Source of the DNA: Sporolactobacillus nakayamae
GTDB lineage: Bacteria > Bacillota > Bacilli > Bacillales > Sporolactobacillaceae
NCBI RefSeq assembly: GCF_900113325.1
Contig: NZ_FOOY01000010.1
Location: 62,001 to 126,000, forward strand
Direction: 5' to 3'
Length of the DNA: 64,000 bases
Part shown: piece after piece, positions 30,869 through 36,557 of the stretch
Layout: the number at the start of each line of letters is the position of its first letter
Position numbering within the stretch: position 1 is the first letter of the stretch
Position numbers and translations under genes: made by a program
Notes under the pieces: generated by a model
Seen by the model: the letters and a program-made list of their open reading frames with translations, nothing else
Database searches by the model: none
What the model was told of the DNA's origin: nothing

Positions 30869-31801
30869 ATGGAACCGATTAACTCATTATTTAAGGACTT
30901 GACCGGTCAGCGAACTATACAGGGAAAATGGGATCAGCTTGCCGGTGCGCTCGGGAAAAATCCGGCTATTCGTGAATTTGCTGAGAAAAATCCGGATATC
31001 GATTCAGCGGCTTGGACGAGAAGTCTTTCCCGTCTTTATCAATTTGCCGCCGAACAGAAGCATTGTGCGCAGTGTCCCGGGTTGGATCAATGTCCAAATA
31101 TGATGAAAGGCTATAGGCCGCAATTGGTAAATGATAAGGGAACGCCTTCCCTCACCTTTTCTCCCTGTCCTCTGCTTGAAGAACGCGATTCGAAGCATCG
31201 TCAAAGCGAATTGATTCGCAGCTACTATGTGCCCAAGGATATTTTAAATGCGACATTTGGGATGATTGACAAGGGAGAAGGCGGACGCCAAGAAGCCATT
31301 CTTGCGGCGGGTGAATTCGTGAGAGATTACCTGACGGATCCTGGTGAGACAAAGGGACTGTATCTTTGCGGTCAGTTTGGTGTCGGGAAAACCTATTTAA
31401 TGGGAGCGATCATGAATCGTTTAGCTGAACGGCGGCATGTTGCCTCGCTTATTGTCTATGTTCCCGATTTTTTTAGAGAAATTAAAGGTGCGATCCAAGA
31501 TAACTCCGTTGACACGAAACTTGATGTGCTGAAAAAGACACCCGTTTTAATCCTAGACGATATCGGTGCTGAGACAATTACGCCCTGGGTGCGCGATGAA
31601 GTGCTCGGAAGTATTCTTCAATACCGAATGATGGATCATCTGCCAACGCTTTATACATCTAACTTTAACTACGATGAATTGGAAGATCATTTTTCCTATT
31701 CGCAGAAAAGCGGTATCGAAAATGTCAAAGCGAAGCGACTGATGGAGCGTATCCGCCATTTCACAAAACTTGTTAAAATGGACGGCTCTAACCGCCGTTA
31801 G
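30869..31801 (+). CDS. dnaI: primosomal protein DnaI (helicase loader)
   Basis: AAA+ ATPase that loads the replicative helicase DnaC onto DNA. 310 residues: an N-terminal zinc-binding domain with C66, C69, C75 and C100, then the ATPase with Walker A GQFGVGKT (about 168-175), Walker B LILDDIG and the sensor TSNFNYDEL. GGAGG lies 8 nt before ATG 30869. It follows dnaB with 26 nt between, in the normal Bacillales order dnaB-dnaI-ytxC. Confidence 0.95.
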   Translation: MEPINSLFKDLTGQRTIQGKWDQLAGALGKNPAIREFAEKNPDIDSAAWTRSLSRLYQFAAEQKHCAQCPGLDQCPNMMKGYRPQLVNDKGTPSLTFSPCPLLEERDSKHRQSELIRSYYVPKDILNATFGMIDKGEGGRQEAILAAGEFVRDYLTDPGETKGLYLCGQFGVGKTYLMGAIMNRLAERRHVASLIVYVPDFFREIKGAIQDNSVDTKLDVLKKTPVLILDDIGAETITPWVRDEVLGSILQYRMMDHLPTLYTSNFNYDELEDHFSYSQKSGIENVKAKRLMERIRHFTKLVKMDGSNRR

Positions 31802-31895
31802 CAAATAAAAGCAAAAATATAATTTTTTCGAAAGCATGAATGAGGACTTCCTCCCATATAGTCTTTATATAAGATGGGACGGGGAGGATGAACCA

Positions 31896-32723
31896 TTGGA
31901 GATTGTTTTTGATACCCAGCAGGAGGCGGCAGATTTTTATCGAAGACTGCCCTCTTCCTTCAGGCAAGTGACCGGTGTGCTGCTCATTAACAGCCGTCTC
32001 GCCGTTTTTCCGGACAAAACGGCGGACTATAAAGAATTTGCACAATTAATTACCCGCTATATAATCGAACATCATGAAAAAGACTGGATCATGACGATCA
32101 TTGAAAAGTATTACTATTTTACGGAACCGGAAGAACAAGTGGCAATCTTAAATATAGTATTCGCTATTTTTGCGGGTGAAAAAAATGATTTGCCGCAAAC
32201 AGAAACACTTAAAGACCGACGTGAAACCATCATGGAATCGCTTGAAGGAATTTTAAAAGAACACAATACGTTTTCTTTCGAATCCATCATCCGCTTCCGC
32301 TTGATCGCGTATAAAGAAGCACTCCGTCAATACGTGGAGATCGCGATTGACGAATATAAGCTGGAGCAGGAGTATCAAGTTTTTATAGACAAGCTAAGAC
32401 GCATCATCCGGGCCTATAAGCCTCTTTGTGAAAAGATTGAAGTATACGATGAGCATCCGTTTCGATTATATGACGATCACCACCGTCTGATCCGCAATGT
32501 GCAATCGGTGCGTTCCTTTTACCCGCTGCTCAAGCAATGGGGCATTGAGGCTGAACCTTCGATTGTTCTGACTTTGATCGCCCTGGCGCCGAAGCAAGTC
32601 ATTGTGTATACAGACCGGCCGGAACACGGAATGATGAAGACCTTGCACCACGTGTTTGAGGATCGCGTATGTTTTGTCGCCTCAACCTTGCATTTAAGCA
32701 GTGGAAGCGGCGCAACGCAATAA
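31896..32723 (+). CDS. ytxC: sporulation-associated protein YtxC
   Basis: A 275-residue cytoplasmic protein of the YtxC family, found in spore formers and of unknown function. TTG 31896 is preferred over ATG 31836: GGGGAGG lies 8 nt upstream of it and the product then begins MEIVFDTQQEAADFYRRL, colinear with B. subtilis YtxC. The sequence is helix-rich with many charged residues and ends in the SGSGAT tail. The region 31845-31887 can fold (CCCAT with ATGGG, TCC with GGA) so as to cover the ribosome site. In B. subtilis thrS follows; here it does not. Confidence 0.82.
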   Translation: MEIVFDTQQEAADFYRRLPSSFRQVTGVLLINSRLAVFPDKTADYKEFAQLITRYIIEHHEKDWIMTIIEKYYYFTEPEEQVAILNIVFAIFAGEKNDLPQTETLKDRRETIMESLEGILKEHNTFSFESIIRFRLIAYKEALRQYVEIAIDEYKLEQEYQVFIDKLRRIIRAYKPLCEKIEVYDEHPFRLYDDHHRLIRNVQSVRSFYPLLKQWGIEAEPSIVLTLIALAPKQVIVYTDRPEHGMMKTLHHVFEDRVCFVASTLHLSSGSGATQ

Positions 32724-32736
32724 ATTTGGTCGGAAA

Positions 32737-32845
32737 GGGGCAGCTACCCCCATTAGAAAACTTGGCTTCACCAAGCCTCTGGCGAAGGCTTAGTTGCGAC
32801 GGCCATGGATGGCCTAGTGTCGTCCGGCCTGCCACAGGACGTGGC
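32737..32845. repeat. GC-rich multi-hairpin block after ytxC (candidate structured RNA or repeat)
   Basis: A run of compact hairpins: GGGG/CCCC (32737-32750), CTTGG/CCAAG (32761-32775), AAGCC/GGCTT (32773-32791, exclusive with the previous one), GCGAC-GGCC/GGCC-GTCGT (32796-32823) and GCCAC/GTGGC (32831-32845). It is clearly richer in G+C than the flanks and no credible reading frame explains it. It occupies the place where thrS and its T-box sit in B. subtilis, but lacks a T-box sequence. Function unknown. Confidence 0.5.
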
Positions 32846-32860
32846 GTTATGTCGGACCAC

Positions 32861-32907
32861 TTACACTCATTTCCTTGAATCTTTTTTATACGTTCTTATC
32901 AGTGTAA
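32861..32907 (-). repeat. 47-bp element with TTACACT/AGTGTAA ends, copy A
   Basis: Perfect 7-bp terminal inverted repeats (32861-32867 and 32901-32907) flank an AT-rich middle. The reverse complement closely matches 36343-36392 (copy B), including a shared ATTCAAGGAAAT core and GTATAAAA. Size and ends suggest a very small MITE-like or palindromic repeat. Confidence 0.6.
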
Positions 32908-32933
32908 AAAACGCCTGTTTTTTTCAATAAGGG

Positions 32934-32962
32934 TTTACTTTGAAACATTTACCATATATAAT
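32934..32962 (+). promoter_or_regulatory. promoter of the small-ORF cluster
   Basis: TTTACT (32934-32939), a 17-nt spacer and a perfect TATAAT (32957-32962), about 35 nt before the first small ORF. This is the only good promoter in the area. Confidence 0.65.
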
Positions 32963-32997
32963 AAAAAAGCAAATTAACGAAAGGAGGTCATCAAAAC

Positions 32998-33081
32998 ATG
33001 ATGACAGTTGAGAAGAAAGTTACCGTATCATCAATTGTATATTCTGTTCGGATGACCTCGACGAATTTCTTAGTGCACTAA
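32998..33081 (+). CDS. 27-residue small ORF with strong ribosome site
   Basis: Encodes a 27-residue peptide opening MMTVEKKVTVSSIVYSVR, not recognised. Support for translation is the strong AAAGGAGG 10 nt upstream and the promoter just before it. The nine bases GAGGTCATC (32984-32992), which hold the ribosome site, are perfectly complementary to GATGACCTC within the ORF (33051-33059), and GTCATC can also pair locally with GATGAC at the start codon. The ORF could therefore be a regulatory leader. A terminator-like hairpin follows at 33115. Confidence 0.5.
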   Translation: MMTVEKKVTVSSIVYSVRMTSTNFLVH

Positions 33082-33114
33082 TTGGCTCTTTTTAAGCAAT
33101 GAATAAGAATAAAT

Positions 33115-33145
33115 CCGCAGGTCTCCACTGACTGCGGTCTTTTTA
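33115..33145 (+). terminator. terminator-like hairpin after the first small ORF
   Basis: CCGCAG(G)TC pairs with GACTGCGG around a 6-nt loop (one bulged G), followed by TCTTTTT. It may end or attenuate the transcript begun at 32970. Confidence 0.65.
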
Positions 33146-33203
33146 TGCTCTTTTGACCGTATCGGCGTGCTGCCTTTGCGGTCTTTTTTTGCTTTTTGGT
33201 ATG

Positions 33204-33232
33204 AAGCTGAGCGCTTTGCGCTTCGCTTTTAT
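33204..33232 (+). terminator. second terminator-like hairpin
   Basis: An 11-bp imperfect stem (AAGCTGAGCGC with GCGCTTCGCTT, one mismatch) with a TTT loop, followed by TTATATAAATAAAT. The tail is less U-rich than a classic terminator. Confidence 0.45.
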
Positions 33233-33251
33233 ATAAATAAATGTTGTCTCT

Positions 33252-33273
33252 CGGAATGTTGATCAACACTCCG
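33252..33273. promoter_or_regulatory. 22-bp dyad before the YrzI-like gene
   Basis: CGGA and TCCG flank the perfect 12-bp palindrome TGTTGATCAACA, with one A/C mismatch between arm and core on each side. It could be a repressor operator or an RNA hairpin; it has no T-run. Confidence 0.4.
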
Positions 33274-33410
33274 TCCGGCGATCTTAACCCACAAAAATGC
33301 TAAATGAAAGGATGAAGAATATGCAAGCATCAACTGCAAATCTACGTATGCCGATTGAACAAAAAGGATTTTTCAACAAAACACAATTAAAAATGGAGGG
33401 AGGTCGTGCG

Positions 33411-33563
33411 ATGATGAAATTCAACTTATTTGCGTTGACGTTCACGGTTTCAGTCAGGAAGCCGGCATCAGTACAACAACGCTATGAGGACCGCAAGCGC
33501 ATCGAGGCTTTGAGAAACAAAATGCTTGATAAACGGTTTGAGTACGAACGTCACATTAGATAA
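33411..33563 (+). CDS. YrzI family small protein
   Basis: A 50-residue protein beginning MMKFNLFALTFTVSVRK, then a charged helical second half rich in Arg, Lys and Glu (YEDRKRIEALRNKMLDKRFEYERHIR). The hydrophobic beta-like start and charged tail match the Bacillus YrzI small-protein family, which has no known function. ATG 33411 is chosen since GGAGGGAGG ends 7 nt before it; the frame remains open upstream to 33297, but the intervening residues are unlike the family. Such genes often occur in tandem, and a further tiny ORF follows 35 nt later. Confidence 0.7.
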   Translation: MMKFNLFALTFTVSVRKPASVQQRYEDRKRIEALRNKMLDKRFEYERHIR

Positions 33564-33598
33564 TTCTATTTTGAAAAAAATAAGAGGAGGAGATTCAA

Positions 33599-33661
33599 AT
33601 GATTAATAAAATTGTTTTTGTGATTCGCGTACGTTTCGGAAAGGGTACACAATTTTTGTAA
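33599..33661 (+). CDS. 20-residue small ORF after the YrzI-like gene
   Basis: Encodes MINKIVFVIRVRFGKGTQFL. AAGAGGAGGAG just upstream is an excellent ribosome site at normal spacing. The pattern of alternating hydrophobic residues with Arg resembles the first half of the preceding YrzI-like protein, so it may be a truncated relative or an independent micropeptide. No database match can be claimed from memory. Confidence 0.5.
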   Translation: MINKIVFVIRVRFGKGTQFL

Positions 33662-33729
33662 CTGCGCTCTACTTTGATTGGCTGTTCTGATGTGATACGA
33701 TAATGTCAGAAGAAAACAGGGAGTGAGTG

Positions 33730-34314
33730 ATGGTGAAGAAGTTTCTTGTTTTACTTGCGGAAGGATTTGAAGAAACTGAAGCTGTGACTGCGATTGATGT
33801 GCTTCGTCGCGGCGGCGTTGAAGTTGTTCTCTGCTCGCTTGCTAAATCTTTGCTCGTTGAGGGTTCACGAAATATTGTTGTGAAAGCGGATCGGAGCATA
33901 AATAGTGATGGTTTGCTTGATTTTGACGGTATCTATCTGCCGGGAGGCGTCAAAGGAGCGACGACGCTTCGTGATGATGAGCGTGCGCAGAAGCTGATTC
34001 GTGCCTACAAAGAAAACGGCAAGCTAGTGGCGGCGATTTGTGCGGCACCGATTGCTTTGGAACGCGCCGGTGTTCTCAAAGGAGAAACGGCAACAAGCAA
34101 TCCGGACTTTAGGGATCATATTAAAGACGCGGCTTACAGCGAAGATCCAGTCGTCGTCTCCGGCAAGATTATTACATCCAGAGCCGCCGGAACCACGCTG
34201 CCGATTGGCCTGGAGATCCTGCGCCAACTTGGTTTGGAGCAAGAAGCAAAAAAAGTCAGTCATGATATGTTGTTTGATTTTCTCATGGAAAACCGTGATA
34301 AGCTCCATTCATAA
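33730..34314 (+). CDS. DJ-1/PfpI superfamily protein (YajL/DJ-1 type)
   Basis: A 194-residue flavodoxin-like protein. The conserved Glu is in EGFEETEA near residue 17 and the nucleophile Cys sits in the elbow AAICAAP (about residue 104), both typical of DJ-1/YajL proteins, which act in oxidative or carbonyl stress; proposed activities include deglycase, glyoxalase and chaperone. The exact role here is open. ATG 33730 follows AGGGAG at 6 nt. It stands alone between the small-ORF cluster and infC. Confidence 0.9.
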   Translation: MVKKFLVLLAEGFEETEAVTAIDVLRRGGVEVVLCSLAKSLLVEGSRNIVVKADRSINSDGLLDFDGIYLPGGVKGATTLRDDERAQKLIRAYKENGKLVAAICAAPIALERAGVLKGETATSNPDFRDHIKDAAYSEDPVVVSGKIITSRAAGTTLPIGLEILRQLGLEQEAKKVSHDMLFDFLMENRDKLHS

Positions 34315-34325
34315 TACAAATGGGC

Positions 34326-34354
34326 TTGCAATATAAAAAACGGCATGTTATAGT
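34326..34354 (+). promoter_or_regulatory. infC operon promoter
   Basis: TTGCAA (34326-34331), 17-nt spacer, TATAGT (34349-34354). It gives a leader of about 175 nt before infC that contains the L20-type attenuator. Confidence 0.7.
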
Positions 34355-34360
34355 ATTAAA

Positions 34361-34484
34361 GGAATTTACAACGAGTAAAGCAGAGCCGCCCGGCTTCTCA
34401 CCTGATCGACGCAGTCATGCTGTTGCCAGGTATGAATTAAGGAAGAAATAGTCAATACGGGCGTTTTTGCGCCCGTATTTTTGT
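34361..34484 (+). ncRNA. ribosomal protein L20 (infC) leader with attenuator
   Basis: The leader carries several hairpins (AGCCG/CGGCT at 34384-34395; ACCTG/CAGGT closing about 34400-34433) and then a strong intrinsic terminator at 34454-34484: a 10-bp stem AATACGGGCG/CGCCCGTATT followed by a T-rich run. In B. subtilis the equivalent leader is bound by L20 to promote termination. Position and architecture match; I cannot confirm the covariance model by eye. Confidence 0.75.
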
Positions 34485-34534
34485 TTGTACACTTAGCCAG
34501 CGATTTGCTCAAATTTATTTGGAGGTGGCTCAAT

Positions 34535-35053
34535 ATTAGCAAAGATATGATTGTTAACGAAGGGATTCGTGCGCAGCAGGTTCGTCTGATCGGTCAGAAC
34601 GGGGAACAAGTCGGTATTAAGTCGAAGGCAGAAGCACTGACCATGGCTCACAATGTTAATTTGGATTTGGTCATGGTTGCTCCAGGCGCGAAACCGCCGG
34701 TATGCCGGATTATGGACTACGGCAAGTTCCGGTTCGAACAACAGAAGAAAGATCGCGAAGCGCGTAAGAATCAGAAAGTCATCAATCTGAAAGAAATTCG
34801 GCTCAGTCCGAGTATTGAAGAACACGACTTCAATACGAAAATGCGCAATGCCAAGAAATTTCTTGAAAAAGGCGATAAAGTCAAGGCTTCCGTTCGATTC
34901 AGAGGGCGCGCGATTACGCACTCCAATCTCGGAAGGCAAGTACTTGAAAAGCTCGCCGAAGAATGTGCAGATGTCAGTGTTATCGAGGCAAGGCCGAAAA
35001 TGGAAGGACGCAGCATGTTTCTTGTGCTTGCTCCTAAAGCCGACAAGCAATAA
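34535..35053 (+). CDS. infC: translation initiation factor IF-3
   Basis: Binds the 30S subunit, discriminates the initiator tRNA and keeps subunits apart. 172 residues: N-domain with INE-x-I-R...VRLIG, linker, C-domain with RFRGRAITH. The start is the rare codon ATT at 34535 (reads [10 protein letters not shown]), preceded by GGAGGTGG at 9 nt; ATT/AUU is the hallmark of infC and underlies autoregulation. The frame remains open upstream to ATG 34481, which is inside the leader and is rejected. First gene of infC-rpmI-rplT. Confidence 0.96.
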   Translation: MSKDMIVNEGIRAQQVRLIGQNGEQVGIKSKAEALTMAHNVNLDLVMVAPGAKPPVCRIMDYGKFRFEQQKKDREARKNQKVINLKEIRLSPSIEEHDFNTKMRNAKKFLEKGDKVKASVRFRGRAITHSNLGRQVLEKLAEECADVSVIEARPKMEGRSMFLVLAPKADKQ

Positions 35054-35127
35054 AGCAATTAACGGAGCAGATCTAAAAGTGATTTCGGCTGCTTTTAGCC
35101 ACTGATCTTACTAGGAGGATTCTTTTT

Positions 35128-35322
35128 ATGCCAAAAATGAAAACACACAAAGGTGCAGCAAAACGTTTCAAAAAGACGGGTACCGGCAAGTTCAAACGGG
35201 AACACGGCTTCACGAGCCACATGTTCAGCCATAAGTCAAACAAGCAAAAACGTAATCTTGACAAGAGTACGATTGCGACATCAACGCTTGCTAACAAGCT
35301 CAAGAAACTGATCAACAACTAA
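35128..35322 (+). CDS. rpmI: 50S ribosomal protein L35
   Basis: A 64-residue, very basic ribosomal protein starting [21 protein letters not shown], the L35 signature. TAGGAGGAT precedes the ATG. It lies between infC and rplT as in nearly all Firmicutes. Confidence 0.97.
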   Translation: MPKMKTHKGAAKRFKKTGTGKFKREHGFTSHMFSHKSNKQKRNLDKSTIATSTLANKLKKLINN

Positions 35323-35411
35323 TTCTAACAAACGTAACAGGCTATTTTTCAATGTCGGTTCGAAAGCCACAGGTGGCAATTTCGGACGACTCATTCTAGG
35401 AGGTTTTTACA

Positions 35412-35768
35412 ATGGCAAGAGTTAAAGGCGGATATGTGACTCGTCGCAGACGCAAAAGAGTTCTTAAGTTAGCAAAGGGTTATTTTGGCGCAAAGCACAA
35501 GCTGTTTAAAGTCGCACAGCAACAGGTCTTCAAATCCCTGTCTTATGCATACCGCGACCGTCGTCAAACAAAGCGTAACTTCCGCAGACTGTGGATCGCG
35601 CGTATTAACGCAGCAGCTCGTATCAACGGCTTGTCTTACAGCAAGCTGATCAACGGTCTCAAGGTTGCAGGTATCGAAGTAAACCGCAAGATGCTTGCTG
35701 ACCTCGCCGTTAACGACGCAGCAGCATTCGCAACACTCGCTGAAAAAGCAAAAGCAGTCGCTAAATAA
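35412..35768 (+). CDS. rplT: 50S ribosomal protein L20
   Basis: A 118-residue basic protein ([24 protein letters not shown]) needed for early 50S assembly. In Bacillus it also represses its own operon by binding the infC leader. CTAGGAGG precedes the ATG. A strong terminator follows, ending the operon. Confidence 0.97.
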   Translation: MARVKGGYVTRRRRKRVLKLAKGYFGAKHKLFKVAQQQVFKSLSYAYRDRRQTKRNFRRLWIARINAAARINGLSYSKLINGLKVAGIEVNRKMLADLAVNDAAAFATLAEKAKAVAK

Positions 35769-35785
35769 GAGCGATTGAACGAATA

Positions 35786-35828
35786 AACACCCCCACATGC
35801 TACTAAGCATGCGGGGGTGTTGTTTTTT
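35786..35828 (+). terminator. terminator after rplT
   Basis: Stem AACACCCCC/GGGGGTGTT extended by CATGC/GCATG with an A-C mismatch, then TGTTTTTTT. Copy 1 of the 289-bp repeat begins shortly after its T-run. Confidence 0.9.
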
Positions 35829-35866
35829 TACAAGTGAAGAAAGTATAGCGTTTTGCCTTGCCGGTA

Positions 35867-36155
35867 CGACGATAGGGTCATAAGATTCGGTTGGGACGAT
35901 CAGGTAAGCGCCAATCTGAGAAATAAACGGAAAAATTCCGCTTAATTAGAAAATGAATGACAAAATCGCTTAAATAGACGGAGAAATTCCGCTTATCGAA
36001 TCGAAAAACGTGAAAATGGAGGGTTTTTCTGTGTATAAGCGGAAAAATTACCCTTATTTACCTGTGAAACAAGCGCCAGGATGCAAATAAGCGGAAAATC
36101 TCCGCTTATTTTATTCCGGCCGCGTTACTTAATTAAGGATCAAAATGATTTATTA
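35867..36155 (+). repeat. 289-bp dispersed hairpin repeat, copy 1
   Basis: This block matches 52723-53011 over its whole length, with the same orientation and only scattered differences, and no reading frame is conserved. It contains at least four palindromic GCGGAA...TTCCGC-type units separated by AT-rich spacers. Both copies lie directly after the terminator of a highly expressed translation operon (rplT here, pheT there). Copy 1 has about 31 extra nt between the terminator tail (TTTTTTACAAGT) and the repeat. Confidence 0.85.
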
Positions 36156-36177
36156 GAAAAACCGGGCACAGCCCGGT
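36155..36177 (-). terminator. minus-strand terminator downstream of the ABC exporter operon
   Basis: On the minus strand ACCGGGC-TGT-GCCCGGT is followed by TTTTTC. It lies about 380 nt beyond the end of the exporter genes and could end their transcript. Confidence 0.6.
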
Positions 36178-36230
36178 CCTTAATCTCCAGCCATGTGTGA
36201 TGGTTTTGTGTCTTTTCGGTGCTGAATCGT

Positions 36231-36330
36231 CGCTTCGGTTACTCGCTTGCCGCGGGCGCACCGCGAGCCTCCTCAAACAGGCAGAAATCTGCGGGGTCCC
36301 GCCGGCACGCTAATCCCGCAGGCGCTCTTT
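36231..36330. repeat. GC-rich palindromic element of the type dispersed in Bacillaceae
   Basis: The block with GCCGCGGGCGC, GAGCCTCCTC, CTGCGGGGTCCCGCC and CCCGCAGGCG resembles a short GC-rich repeat that I recall as scattered in many Bacillaceae genomes (opening with CCGCGGGC, then AGCCTCCTC, then TGCGGGGTC, ending in CCCGCAGG). The ends can pair imperfectly (CCGCGGG with CCCGCAGG) and an inner GCAGA/TCTGC hairpin is present. It is not coding. The family assignment is from memory. Confidence 0.5.
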
Positions 36331-36342
36331 GCCCGGTTTTTC

Positions 36343-36392
36343 TTACACTGATAAAAGTATAAAAGGTAAAAAATTCAAGGAAATAGGCGTAA
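36343..36392 (+). repeat. 50-bp element with TTACACT end, copy B
   Basis: Matches copy A (32861-32907) in inverted orientation, with a perfect left end TTACACT and a degenerate right end GGCGTAA. It directly follows the GC-rich element, while copy A directly follows a different GC-rich block, each on one flank only. Confidence 0.6.
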
Positions 36393-36448
36393 GTGAACTA
36401 AGGCTGGCAAACAAGTACGAATAATCCGTTGAGCAATGAAAAAATCAG

Positions 36449-36553
36449 GAAACGCTCGATAAATTTGCGAAAGCGCTCGATAAAAATCCGGAAACGCTCG
36501 ATAAATTTGCGAAAGCGCTCGATAAAAACTCTAAAACGCTAGATAATTTGAAA
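36449..36553. repeat. 21-bp tandem repeat array, five units
   Basis: Five 21-nt units (36449, 36470, 36491, 36512, 36533), each with the core ACGCTCGATAA or AGCGCTCGATAA. Odd and even units differ slightly, giving a 42-nt higher-order repeat; the last unit is the most diverged and touches the 3' end of the ABC exporter gene. The plus-strand frame would read as heptads (ETLDKFA KALDKNP), but a stop precedes it and no start exists. Confidence 0.85.
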
Positions 36554-36557
36554 AAGC

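Noticed and set aside
32669-32878. 69-residue plus-strand ORF overlapping the end of ytxC and the GC-rich block
   Set aside because: It begins inside ytxC without a ribosome site, and the second half is fully explained by hairpin sequence.
34493-35050. 185-residue minus-strand ORF opposite infC
   Set aside because: It mirrors the infC frame exactly and has no recognisable domain or ribosome site; a shadow of codon bias.
36449-36553. The 21-bp repeats read as a coiled-coil protein (ETLDKFA KALDKNP heptads)
   Set aside because: A stop codon precedes the array in that frame, there is no start codon or ribosome site, and the unit length alone makes the heptad pattern automatic.
36449-36553. The same array as a CRISPR
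   Set aside because: Units are contiguous without spacers, only 21 nt long, and no cas genes are nearby.
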